Assembly: GCA_037952775.1 (NCBI GenBank)
Contig: JBANAY010000003.1
Location: 23,374,001 to 23,438,000, forward strand
DNA: 64,000 nucleotides
Source of the DNA: Clonostachys chloroleuca
Lineage: Eukaryota > Ascomycota > Sordariomycetes > Hypocreales > Bionectriaceae
Direction of reading: 5' to 3'
The notes under the pieces are model-generated. The model was not told the DNA's origin and searched no databases. It saw nothing but the letters and a program-made list of their open reading frames with translations. Below are positions 33,185 to 43,562 of the stretch, piece by piece. Every line of letters begins with the position of its first letter. The stretch's first letter is position 1. The translations under genes were made by a program, and so were the position numbers.

Positions 33185-33689
33185 AGATACCCCTGAGCAG
33201 ATCCGTCGCCAGCATCCAAATTTTCGTTAAGTCATTCGTGCTGACAGTCAGTCAGAAAATCACTCTGACAGTCAGCCTGGAAGCCACCCTGACAGCCAGC
33301 CTGGAAGTCGCCCTGACATCCTGCTGTCTGTACTAACACCCTACCATATTCCCTCCCCACCTACTACCCACTATAATATCCAGCTAACCAGGTATCCTCC
33401 ATGTGTTCATGCTGATAGCCAGCCTGGAAGTCATCCTGACAGCCACCCTGACAGCCAGCCTGGAAGTCATCCTGACAGCCACCCTGACAGCCAGCCTGGA
33501 AGTCAGCCTGGAAGCCACCCTGACAGCCACCCTGACAGCCAGCCTGGAAGCCACCCTGACAGCCAGCCTGGAAGCCACCCTGACAGCCAGCCTGGAAGCC
33601 ACCCTGACAGCCAGCCTGGAAGCCACCCTGACAGCCAGCCTGGAAGCCACCCTGACAGCCAGCCTGGAAGCCTCCCTGACTCACTCTGA
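33185..33689 (+). pseudogene. Open repeat-coding frame with 24-bp minisatellite
   Basis: After the acceptor-like TTGATATAG at 33176-33184 a plus frame reads TPEQIRRQHPNF, a TAA, then is open to TGA at 33687. It encodes octapeptide repeats SHPDSQPG from the 24-bp unit GACAGCCAGCCTGGAAGCCA+CCCT, densest at 33410-33680, with isolated copies at 33245-33320. There is no start codon in frame, and the antisense frames are open too. It may be a repeat-bearing last exon of a lost gene, or simply a minisatellite. Low confidence in coding, high in the repeat. Confidence 0.5.
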
Positions 33690-35017
33690 AGGTCCCTAAC
33701 AGTTACCCTGAAAGTCAGCTAAAAACCAATCTGGCATCCTGCCTAATATGGTTAGCACTAGATCCTTGGCTCGTAGCATGATGGTATCTTCACAATATTC
33801 GAGCAGGCCTTCGGATCTATAGTTAGTACGTATCCGCCTAGACATCCGAGCTGGTATTTGGGCTGTCAGTTGCTTGTTTGGATACAGGAACCGTCCAGTA
33901 TTAACCAACCTAGGTTAGCTAAGGAACTCCGTGCGTACTTCCTCATTGACGATTGCGTAAGGGGCTACGGCGGGGTGGTTCGAATGAAACAATCAATTGT
34001 CTCGGTAGAATCGATTGAACTGCCTGCTAGCTTCATAAGTCGGTGGGAAAACTGCAGTGGGCAACGGACGGGGAGGGGGTGTAGACTCTGTACTCTTTGT
34101 CGACCAACAGGCCGACCTACAGATCCTCAACCTCGTTCAGGGATGTATGGACCTTCGTATAGCAGAGACTTCTGTCTCAACTAGGGTAGCTTACGCTGTA
34201 TAGAGTCGTTGCCTTCTGTATGGTCCCCTAGCAGCGCCTGGCCTGCCTAAAGACTGTACCTATAAGAAAATCTGTAGTTTGAGGTTGGCTGCTTTCTGAG
34301 ATGGCTAGCTGGAGACTCTTAGTGTCGTCGGATTGGCCTCGAGGATGATAAGTGGCGGTATCCTATGAGACAAAGAAAACTAGCCAGAGCTGATGAGTTG
34401 GCCGTTGGGCCACCCTTGATTCTCACCCTGTACAAGTATTGGATCACACAATTTCCATGAGCTCAGCTGTATGTTTAAAGCTGTCATGTAGTAATCTTGG
34501 TCAAGTTTCCTCCACCGAGCTACCGAGTAGAGGTTGACTGTCCGCAATTATGATCAATGCGGCCAATAGGCCGGCCAAGCTGCAGCCCGTCGCTGCACAG
34601 CGCATGTGGATGGCATGCCCCGGAAAGTGAGGCTGTATACCAGTCGATGAACTGCGATCCTAGACTGAATGGGGTTGCACGTTGATAGGACGTACAGGCT
34701 CGAGGGCGAAGCTGAATATAAAGTGCAATCGTCTCTGATCTATAGTGATTCCCTGATAGTGAACCTTCCACAAATACTTCACTGTTTTCAAAAATCTTGA
34801 AATACACGATATAGAACCTGTTGTTGAATATCTTATAATAATATGCCGGACCAAAGCACCTTATCCTCAACCCCGAGCCAGGGAAATCCCGCAGACCCAA
34901 CGAAGACCAGTCAAGGTGAACCATCCCCTCCGTCATAGGGTATGGCATGGGGCTAACAGAAGGCCAAGAAACTCAATATCATACTACTACTATTCAATCC
35001 GATGGTCAAGGGAAGAA
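33690..35017. other. No firm gene; weak minus-strand frame
   Basis: A 142-codon minus-strand frame (34520-34948) and a 108-codon plus frame (33858-34184) exist, but neither has recognisable sequence or splice context. I see no reliable gene here. Confidence 0.4.
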
Positions 35018-37017
35018 TTAGAGGGTTGGGATTTCTATGCAGATTGAAATGTAGTCAACGGGGCTCTGGCATGAAAAGGCAACAAGCTCATTCCTGACGA
35101 AGAGTTTGTCAGGAGTCCAATCCTCTCTTTGATCATTGAACAAAACTTGCTGTGGTGACCATTCAGAGTTCCGTGAAAATGGTGCTATAATCTCGTACCA
35201 TCCTTTTACTAATGGCACCTTGCCGTGCTCTTGGTGAATGGCGGAGAACCTGTAGGAGAACTCGTCATCTAATACTTTCTTCAGCTCGACCTATACAAGT
35301 CAATACATTGGATATATATGAGAATAGCCTAGACTCACTAGATACTTGTATATTACTTTGGAGATGATCTCCAGCGCCCTTGACCAGTTATAGCTCCAGT
35401 GGTTGCTCGTCTTGGAGGTGCTCACGTGGAGAGTCTTGCCTACTTTCGAGATTTCTTCCTGGAGGCGTTTCGGAAGAGAGGCTGTAATATAAGTCTGACC
35501 GGGATCAAATGGTGGTTCCGGGGATAGAAGACTGGACCTATCCTCGAGAAGCATAGAGTGTTCGGCAAGGCCAGGGATTTGGGCTTCTCGTACCGGTATC
35601 CCCCAGAGTAGAAAGTCTGTTACGCAAGAAGGAGATCGGAAAGTTCGAGCGATCGACTTATAGCTGATGACGGGTCAGCTTCGTTAGTGAGTCGTTGGAT
35701 GAGAGGTGTACCTGATATGTGGATTTCTATTCTTTAGAATGAAGAGGAGCGGGTAAAAGTTAGTAGGCTTAGAGGTTTCAATCGCAAGCCGCCTCTGAAG
35801 ACGCCGCTTTATGTCTTCAACATTCTCTAATGACGAAAGTGCCTCTAGAAGGATGGAAACAGTCAGTAAACTCATCCGAGCGGTACCGAGGTGGATGTTA
35901 TGTACCGTGGAACAGTGCATTGTATACATCTTTGTGCCCATTGTCCTAACACTCCCTCTCAGTCCACCGGATGAGATCAAAGAGACTAGTACGCCATTCC
36001 CTGTATGACGCCTCCTGCACCTGGAGCGACTGGAGCTCACCCAAGTACTTGTGGAGGCGAGCGTCAGCGCCAGCCTCATTACCCTCGAGCCTCAAGGAGG
36101 ACTCGGCAATGCGAATGAGAGCTAGGAATGACCTTATCTCCCTGGAGAGGCGCTTGATCGGATAGTAGCCTGGACACCAGTTGCACAGCATCTGAATGGC
36201 TTCCATCAAGTCCTGACTGTCGAGCGTGGAGGCGGAGGCCTGTTCCCCGCCTTCCTCTATGGCTGTAATTGTGATGTTGGTGTCCTCCATGATCGGGTAG
36301 TCGTCCGTTACTATAGCGTCTGGACCTTTGTTGCATTCGCTATCTTGGCAGGTCGCGGCGATAAACTGGCGGTAGTTCTCATCGTCGTCTACCCCTGCGT
36401 GCCCAGACTTGAGATGCAGCACGTAAAAATCGACGTTGAAGAGGGGAAAGCTCCTCGACTGCGGTGGGGAGGGAAGGGTGAGCTGAAGATCGAGATTGTT
36501 GAAACCTAATTTGTTGATGGATATTTTCGCTGTTGTGAGTTAGCTCTCATCCAGGTGACCGAGCCTGTATACACGTACTCAGATAGATGATATCAAAGTC
36601 CCACGGATTCCCGCTCTGCTTGAATCTTTCGGTGCACTTTTTTAGGATCTGTGCGGTGTTACGGCGCTATTTCTCGTACTTGTGATCTGGGGATCGGTTA
36701 TACGCTCGAGAGAACTTGTTTAGCACATCTTGAGCATGCTCAGGATTATTCTCGGTGTACTTGATGGCGATTAGGCGTGCGAATGCTACCTCTTCCTTTG
36801 TGAATTTATTGAAATCATGCAAGCTGGCATCGGGATCCCAGCGGACAAGGCGTCGTGCTGCCTTGAGCAGACTGTGCTCAGGCGGCGGTATCGGCGGCTC
36901 AGGCTGCCGTTCCAGCCGCTACCGAGCCACTGTACCGCCCGTGGACGCTCTATCGCCGGTTGATGCTGAAGTACCGCCGGTCAGATATACCCGAAAATTG
37001 TGTGGCTGTTTACTTAT
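35018..37017 (-). pseudogene. Five-exon unnamed accessory protein, three in-frame TAG
   Basis: Exons read on the minus strand: about 37017-36579, 36529-35906, 35844-35712, 35663-35339 and 35290-35018. All introns have GT..AG ends, the first with GAGCTAAC and the second with CTGAC, and all four joins keep phase, giving about 598 codons. The 5' end begins with ATA where ATG is expected (ATG to ATA). TAG codons at 36919, 36667 and 35946 interrupt the frame. Conserved-looking blocks are TKEEVAFARLIAIKYTENNP, GNPWDFDIIYL, PVREAQIPGLAEHSMLLED, SLPKRLQEEISKVGKTLH, SNHWSYNWSRALEII and VPLVKGWYEIIAPFSRNSEW. No known domain is identified. Confidence 0.65.
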
Positions 37018-37099
37018 GCCTGCCTGTTGTGTTTTGCTCTGCGTAGACGAATGAATGAAACAGGGTCAAGAAGGGGGGTGAAGCGGTATGTATATTTCC

Positions 37100-37141
37100 T
37101 ACCTATTCGGGTAGATTTCTTGAAATCTACCCGAATAGGTA
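37100..37141. repeat. Long perfect palindrome (20-bp arms, 2-bp spacer)
   Basis: ACCTATTCGGGTAGATTTC (37101-37119) is followed by TT and its exact reverse complement (37122-37140); T37100/A37141 also pair. It lies 83 bp upstream of the inferred start of the five-exon pseudogene, comparable to the 85 bp between the 21.2-kb palindrome and the JmjC start. Confidence 0.95.
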
Positions 37142-37606
37142 AAAAAGTACGTATCTATAGGCCTGCGACTTACCCCGCTATCAATCTAGGAACGAGGTGG
37201 GGATAAGTGAATCAGCTGCACTCCCCCCCCACCCCTTCCCTCCGATCTTTTATGGATCTATCGACCCAGTATTGCGCGCACGCCCCTAAGCTACCAGGTA
37301 GCCTAGTAGACTGAAGCTACGGGTTCCACCCCTACCCTTACAAGCTCCCCTGCAACCTCTTTAGATCAAGTTGGGATGTCCCGTCATATGGAAGAGCGTT
37401 GATGCGTCATGGTTATCTATGTTTGCTTCTTTTAATGTATCCAGGTAGCTTGGCCATAAGGAGGCCGGTCGTCCTGGTCCTACACGGCTTGCATTGCCAT
37501 CCATGATCAGAATCAAGCCAATACTGCCCGCAATGACCCGAAACTCTCGATTATGCATCATGACAGTTGCAGATCTGTCTGCTATTGCGAACCCCGTCAG
37601 TGAGTC

Positions 37607-38483
37607 TTGACTGCAGCCCAAATTAAGGCCAAAGCTAACTGTAAAGTGAACTGGATTCGCCATGCAATAAAGCCGGCAGATGTGGCAGAAGCAGAGCCTA
37701 CAGCGAGCACCGAAAACTTGAATCTATGCGACTCTGTTGCCAGCCACTCTCTCGTCTACGATCAGCAGCAGGATAGCTCTCCTCCAAGCGAAATCAAAGT
37801 ATATATACATGGAATTGATCACGGTGGACTTTTTGCGCATCCCTATGGAAAATACCGATTCGTACCAACGCTACTAGATCTCGCAGACTGGGTTGTCCTC
37901 GAGGCTGATAAGAACCTGAAGGAGATCCAAGTTCCTCTAACAACGAAGGTTCTGATGGTAGCTCCTAAGCCGCCAGGATTGATTCCTGATTGTCATATTG
38001 TCCACCTAAACCCACTTGAGTCGATTGCAAGTCATGAGGAGAAGTGCGTGTCTCACGACAGTGGTAAGTCATTTGAGCTCTATTATAATTACAAATTCTG
38101 TGGACACCAGGTTGACCCCAAAGTCAGCTCCAGATTACAAGGTGTGCGTGATTGGAAAAGAGTCTCAGAGGTGGGTTGGAGACAGGAAGTATGTGATTGA
38201 CAAAGGAAGAAAGATCGAGTTGCGTGCCGGAAAGTTATAACAGGGGAAGGTGGTTTTGGATGGCGATATGGACGGGAAAGAATGGGTTGCTGATGGATTC
38301 GTTGTTCTCTTCAGCAGCAGAAACGAGATGATCTCACGTGAAGCCTTTGAGAAGCCCGCAGTAAGCATAGGAATGGTCAATACCCCTTCATGGGTGGGCG
38401 AAGGGGCTTATGAGTGTCAGCCAGACCCTTTTGGTCCACTGCTGTCAAGGATCGATCTTCGTGCGAAAATCTCCCACCAATAG
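37607..38483 (+). pseudogene. Uncharacterised two-exon protein, one in-frame TAA
   Basis: Exon 1 is open to a strong GTAAGT donor at 38064. Splicing to 38128 (AAAGTCAG acceptor, GTTGACC branch) keeps frame into PDYKVCVIGKESQRWVGD, then TAA at 38238 in KL-stop-QGKVV, consistent with CAA to TAA, and the frame continues to 38483 (WVADGFVVLFSSRNEMIS). The N-terminus is uncertain because no good ATG precedes 37607. No family recognised. Confidence 0.5.
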
Positions 38484-39349
38484 TCTAGTGTCCACATCCT
38501 GCATTTATCAGTCTCAATACAGCGATAAGCTGGTTCTCCATGCAATTAGATTATGACTTATCACAATTATATGCTCTGCTACCCCTCAAAAGAGGTAGGG
38601 TGACAGTGCAGGTTGATTCTATGACCCAACTATTTAAAGATAGAATTTCCACTGACATGGCATTCTTATGTTTTGCTTGTCTTGGCCTTGGCCATATCAG
38701 TCAGATGAAAATATATCCGACCAGGTTAGTACATTCTAAACCGATTGATTCTGATATTAACAAAAGAGCTATACAGAATGTGCGAGTTGAATCAGACTAC
38801 ATTTACATACACGCAGTGCCGAAAAAAGCCAAAACATCAGCGCACTGATACTTAACTTGGTCAACTTTGTTATGGAGTAGCGAGGGGAGGGAAATGTTCC
38901 AGGAAGAATATACAGATAATGGAGCCCTCTGAAATAGGTGACGATTGTCCTTGTTGGTTTTGTTCTTTTGCTACCACCGTGTTAAATCTATATATTAAAT
39001 AGCCTAAAAATAGGTCACAACCATGGCAGCTAGCAGTACTCCAACAGAGATATATTTTAGGGGTAAGTGCTATTGCTTGCAGTTCAAGAGGAGTCCCCTT
39101 CCAACGGCCGAATTCGCCGGTCTCAACATCAGCCCCTGCTGATGCCGAAGACAGCCTAGACGATGTCGGGAAGTGGATAGCTTAAGGTTACGCTGTAGAT
39201 CTTGCAAGGCGTTTCGCAAGGCATCTTAAGTGGATATGCTGCCTAACTGAAGCAATGTGCAGTATTCTTGAAGTATTTATAGTCTCTTCGTTCCCGCTGC
39301 AGCATTTGAATTGTACACACTTTCCACGTCCAACAGCATACTAGGCCAG
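38484..39349. other. Intergenic, no gene recognised
   Basis: It contains a 102-codon frame at 38540-38848 without recognisable features, and the presumed promoter of the C2H2 pseudogene. Confidence 0.4.
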
Positions 39350-40735
39350 ATGACAAGGCCACGCCCCAGCAAGCGTGCAGGATCTGAGCATGTCTCGAAG
39401 CCTCAGTCGAAAAGAATCAGATCTTCATACCAATTAGAAGGCGACAACATACGAGAAAGCGATACTATAGAGAGCGACACGGAAAGCTTCAACACAGAGC
39501 GTACGAGCGACACGGAACGCCTTGACGTAGGCCAAGAGAGCCACGGCGAAGGCGAACAGAGGGACGGCGAACAGAGGGACGGCGAACAGAGGGACGGCGA
39601 ACAGAGGGACGGCGAACAGAGGGACGGCGAACAGAGGGACGGCGAACAGAGGGACGGCGAACAGAGGGACGGCGAGCAGAGTGACGGCGAACAGAGCGAC
39701 GGCGAACAGAGCGAAGGCGAACAAAGCGAAGGCGAACAGAGTGACGGCGAACAGAGTGCCGGCGAAGGCGAACAGAGCTACGGCGAAGGCGAGCAGAGTG
39801 ACGGCGAACAGAGCGAAGGCGAGCATAGCGAAAGCGAACAGAGCGAAAGCGAACAGAGCGAAGACGAGCAGAGCGAAAGCGTACAGAGTACCGACGAAAG
39901 CGAACAGAGTGGCAGGGAAAGTGAACAAAGTGACGATAAAAGACAACAAAGCGACAGCTCACAAAAGAGCAACGGCAATATACGGAGTAATACTATAGGC
40001 AATGAATAATTCGCCTTAGGAGATTCTAGCTTCCTCAAGATTTTCGAACACGTTCTGGAAGTCGTATAGTGTGCTGAGTATGTGCCACTACCGGAAGATA
40101 GGATATCACCCCAGAAGCGCATCATACTCAAGGATTCAGATGATCTGACCTTAGTTGTTAAGGGATACTTCAGCTTTGTATGTCCCTATTACGCTCATAA
40201 TCCAGGACGATACAAAAACTGTTTGAGTAATCACTTAACATCTATTGAGGGCGTTCGAAAACATCTTAAACAATCTCACAATCAGCCCCCATACTGTGCT
40301 ATCTGCAAGGTGGAGTTTGAGAGTTGCTGGACTCGTGATCAATACACCCGCGCGAGAAGATGCAAGGCAAGAGAAGGAACAGTAGATGGCCTTAGTGAGA
40401 GAAATATGAGAAGGATATTGAATAAGAAAAATGACAGAATTGAACTGGGAGAGAAAAAACGTTGGCTTCGATTTTGGAAAATAGCGTTTCCAGATTTTGA
40501 GGCACCAGAGCCATATCTCAATAAGGGCTTTGGGCTTTGGAAAAGTATCTCTCAGGATTATTGGAATGAATACGGATCTTCCTTGGTATTAAAGGAACTC
40601 TGGGAGCTTCAACAGCATTCCAGTACACCGGAGCAAATATTGGAGGTGTTACAGGATGAGGCTAAACTCAAAGCTTTCTGTGGTGCTATCCTAGATCGGA
40701 TATGGAATACTGTTCCTTATTATGTTTCTTTTTGA
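39350..40735 (+). pseudogene. Fungal C2H2-type protein with Glu/Gln-rich repeat, two stops
   Basis: One frame runs from ATG 39350 to TGA 40733, broken by TAA at 40007 and TAG at 40067. The N-terminal half begins with a basic segment (KRAGSEHVSKPQSKR) and then pentapeptide repeats. The C-terminal half is a fungal zinc-finger family typical of ascomycetes: FVCPYYAHNPGRYKNC, GVRKHLKQSH, PYCAICKVEFES, with a KKRWLRFWKIAFPDFE helix, a layout seen in many uncharacterised C2H2-like fungal proteins. Both stops are explained by CAA/CAG or TGG. It is probably nuclear. Confidence 0.7.
39549..39770 (+). repeat. 15-bp coding minisatellite (EQRDG)
   Basis: The unit GGCGAACAGAGGGAC is repeated about eight times almost perfectly, then degrades to GAACAGAGTGAC/GAACAGAGCGAA versions (EQSDG, EQSEG). 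The gradient suggests recent expansion at the left end. Confidence 0.95.
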
Positions 40736-40801
40736 GTATATATATCTCGAGTTCCTGAATTTGTCCCTTTCTTTTAAATGATAATATATTTTTCTGTATT
40801 T

Positions 40802-40884
40802 TCCCCTAGATCTTTCCCCCCTAGATCTTTCCCCCTAGATCTTTCCCCCTAGATCTTTCCCCCTAGATCATTCCCCCTAGATCA
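40802..40884. repeat. 14-bp tandem repeat, 6 copies
   Basis: TAGATCTTTCCCCC recurs at 40807, 40822, 40836, 40850, 40864 and 40878, the last two with CTTT changed to CATT and to CACC. It lies between the convergent 3' ends of the two C2H2 genes and touches the stop codon region of the minus-strand gene. Confidence 0.95.
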
Positions 40885-41676
40885 CCGGTGCTTGCTAGGG
40901 AGGTCTATACCACGGTGATAATTATGATAGTGTTTTCTCAGTGTATCAATGCGGCTGTATGACTTATCCTTAGTACAAATAGTACATCGGACCTTCTTAT
41001 TGCGGGCGTTGTGGATCGTTTTTTTGTGTCGGTTGAGGGTTGATGACCGCGAGAAGATTGTGTTGCAAGGCTTGCCGGTGGTAGGGTTGATGCGATCGCA
41101 GCGGTGGGTTCTAGCTTGGCTGTTAAGCAGGCTGGAGGTTGTACCGTCGTGGGGTCGAGGTACCGTGAGGCTGTGGCTTCGGATATCAGGGTGGCAGAGA
41201 CGATAGTGTCTTCTCAATGCGTCGGTGCGGCTGAATTTCTTCTCCTCAGTGCAGACGTTGCAACGTACCTCCTGTTTGCGGGCGTTGTGGATCGTATCTT
41301 TGTGTCGGGTGAGATGATGTAGCCGCGAGAAGATTTTGTCGCAAGGTTTGCCTGTGGTAGGGTTGATGCGATCGCAGCGGTGGGTTCTAGCTTGGCTGTT
41401 AAGCAGGCTGGAGGTTGTACCGCCATGCTCTGAAGGAGTACTGCTGTAGGAGTTGATGCTAGAGCCCGAGGAGTTAAGATGAGATAGCGAGTTGGCAGTA
41501 ACAGGTTGTCCCTGGGCGACGAAGGGATCATGCTGAGGCGCCTGGATGCCTATACCGGTTATCTGCTGAACTTCTTGAAGCTCACTACTCTCCATTATCA
41601 TAGTATCGTGGAATCCTTGAAAATATGTAGCCATAGGAAAAGCAAACTTTGTATCGTAACTCGATAGGAGTTCCAT
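40882..41676 (-). CDS. Four-finger C2H2 protein with duplicated two-finger module
   Basis: 264 codons from ATG 41676. The frame is open upstream to TAG 41824, so the true N-terminus may be longer. The Ser/Gln-rich N-terminal part precedes two copies of a module: THRCDRINPTTGKPC, a finger ending HKDTIH, then VRCNVCTEEKKFS and a second finger ending HYRLCH. The second copy reads HKKTIH and VRCTICTKDKSYS..HYHNYH. A linker (TTSSLLNSQARTHR) is duplicated with the module, so this is an internal gene duplication. It is probably a DNA-binding transcription factor; targets unknown. Confidence 0.75.
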   Translation of the reverse strand: MELLSSYDTKFAFPMATYFQGFHDTMIMESSELQEVQQITGIGIQAPQHDPFVAQGQPVTANSLSHLNSSGSSINSYSSTPSEHGGTTSSLLNSQARTHRCDRINPTTGKPCDKIFSRLHHLTRHKDTIHNARKQEVRCNVCTEEKKFSRTDALRRHYRLCHPDIRSHSLTVPRPHDGTTSSLLNSQARTHRCDRINPTTGKPCNTIFSRSSTLNRHKKTIHNARNKKVRCTICTKDKSYSRIDTLRKHYHNYHRGIDLPSKHR

Positions 41677-41823
41677 TGGCGGGCATTCAGTAGGCTGGGT
41701 AGAAGGGATCGGAGAATTACCGAGTGGTTCTGTGATTGTAAGATCGTTCGGGTGTAACAGTGTATCATAATGGTGAAGCAGAGGTGTAGCCGCTATTGTG
41801 GTAGAGTACTGGCTGCTAGAGGA

Positions 41824-42320
41824 CTAAAAACAAGGCAGCGCAGGGGCGATTTGGCCATTATTGGAAGTATAACTGGTGGTCGATTGATTTATTTCTGGAA
41901 GAAGTATCTTATCTTTAGAAGTAGGTAAAGAAGACCGCTTTGAGGGAAGATGAATGCTTATTAGCTCGTTGGCAGTAACAGGTTGTCCCTGGGCGACGAA
42001 GGGATCATGCTGAGGCGTCTGGATGCCTGTACCGGTTATCTGCTGAAGTTCTTGAAGCTCACTACTCTCCATTATTATAGCATCGTGGAATCCTTGAAAA
42101 TGCGTAGTTATAGGAAAAGCAAAATTTGTGTCATAGTTATAATAGGGAGACAGAGGTATAGCCGCTATTGTGGAGGACTAAAAGCAGGGCAGCGCAGGGG
42201 CGATTTGGCTATTATTGGAAGTACGACTGATGGTGGATTGATTTATTTCTGGAAGAAGTATCTTATCTTTAGAAGTAGGTAAGGAAGACCGCTTTGAGGG
42301 AAGATGAATGCTTATTAGCT
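41824..42320 (-). repeat. Tandem duplication of the C2H2 gene 5' region
   Basis: Segments of the N-terminal coding region (MESSELQELQQITGTGIQ, HDPFVAQGQPVTAN, LPSKRSSLPTSKDKILLPE) occur two to three times between 41480 and 42320. CAAGGCAGCG at 41832 versus CAGGGCAGCG at 42188 is one of several G-to-A differences between copies. Each copy of the APALPCF segment ends at TAG, with a pyrimidine tract before it that could be a splice acceptor. Confidence 0.75.
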
Positions 42321-42790
42321 CTCTTCTCCAGCTCTTCTCTGTATATATTCACGCTATGACTTTCAGCTGGAAGCTGCCACCCCTATGGTGTAATAAAATA
42401 GTGGGATACGGCTGATGTCTCAGACAAGGGTGGCCCGTATGTAACCACACATCTTGGTACCTGCCCCCTTACACGCACACCCCTCTGATACGAACCCTGC
42501 TCCAACGACCATGTCACTACTGGAGTTGCGCCACGGCGCTTGTGTATTGTCATGCCTTGCCCGGGATCTTGTGTTGAGAGCTCATATGCAATATCGGCCT
42601 GGACCTGGCAAGGGGCATCAAAAGCTGTGGACTCGTCCTATACTTATTCTGTGAAATATTGCATAGAGCTGGTCGGCTGAAACGACTAGTCCGCCTTGAT
42701 AGGCGCCATCTGGTGGGCTTACACATGCTTCCTGGATACCGAGCCTGTTAGTCATGCCCCTTCACGTAACTACGTAGCTACCAATTGGTG

Positions 42791-42798
42791 TATAAATA
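42791..42798 (+). promoter_or_regulatory. TATA box of the 42.9-kb gene
   Basis: TATAAATA lies 128 bp upstream of ATG 42926, followed by a long C/T-rich leader. Confidence 0.65.
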
Positions 42799-42925
42799 AG
42801 GCCCTCCCTCTCTATCTTCAGCCACGAGATTTAGTTCTATTTCTATTTACCATTCACTTTCTTTCCTTCCACCATTCAGTTCTCCTATTCACCAGATTAT
42901 CAGCAACCCGCGTTTATCTTTCAAA

Positions 42926-43302
42926 ATGTGGAGCACTGTTCGCGCTGGTAATAAGATATCACTCGAGGAACTTACCGAAATGGGTGGTAACGTTATGAAA
43001 AGACACGTATACGAACAAATACTTTCGGGGTTGTATCCTGGTAGAGTCCCCTTACACTATATGCAGCAACTTGTTTTACTAACTCTCGTACAGGCCTACA
43101 GAGCTCTACAGAGGAGCAGTGCGTTGCTTGGCTGGAGTTTACTAAGAAATATCTCACCCCAAATCAGTATCATAAGCTGGAGCAACTGGAGCGGAAGGAC
43201 TTGGTGTGGCTACTAAAAGGGACTAAGATGGAAGGCGTTCTTGGGACGGTGTTAAAAATGATTGGACTATATGTTAGCTGGTTCGTGTACACCAAAAATT
43301 AG
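42926..43302 (+). CDS. Small uncharacterised helical protein, two exons
   Basis: Exon 1 is 42926-43040 and exon 2 43094-43302. The 53-bp intron (GTAGAG..TTTACTAAC..GTACAG) is needed to keep frame. The 107-residue product is charged and helical (KISLEELTEMGGNVMKRHV, EEQCVAWLEFTKKYL, YHKLEQLERKDLVWLLKG). A further open stretch (43303-43453, FNFTLEVLKNSPEAAALY to SLDD) in another frame looks coding and may be a third exon whose junction I cannot place. Function unknown. Confidence 0.6.
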
Positions 43303-43562
43303 ATATGATGAGTGTTTCAACTTCACTCTGGAAGTGTTAAAGAATTCGCCCGAGGCAGCAGCCCTCTATAATAACATCCTAAGTTGGATTCTAAACGAAT
43401 TATGGGATCAGCGCTATTTCCCTGAACCAAGGCCTCTCTCTCTTGATGATTAGATCTATGAAAGTTCTGAATACATTTCTATTTCTCTTCTAACTGCACG
43501 AGACTAGATTCACTATTATCGTGATCCTCGGCCATCCGAGGGAGATAATTCTTATCTGTATG

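Noticed and set aside
33364..33684. Minus-strand GGFQAGCQ repeat protein
   Set aside because: Antisense of the 24-bp minisatellite; no non-repetitive sequence with protein character attached.
34520..34948. 142-codon minus-strand frame
   Set aside because: Protein-like in length only; composition and lack of motifs do not support a gene.
39434..39962. Minus-strand Leu/Phe/Ala-rich and Arg/Val-rich frames over the 15-bp repeat
   Set aside because: Antisense shadows of the EQRDG repeat; no start context or flanking protein sequence.
40802..40884. CRISPR-like array
   Set aside because: The units are contiguous 14-bp tandem copies without unique spacers, and the genome is fungal.
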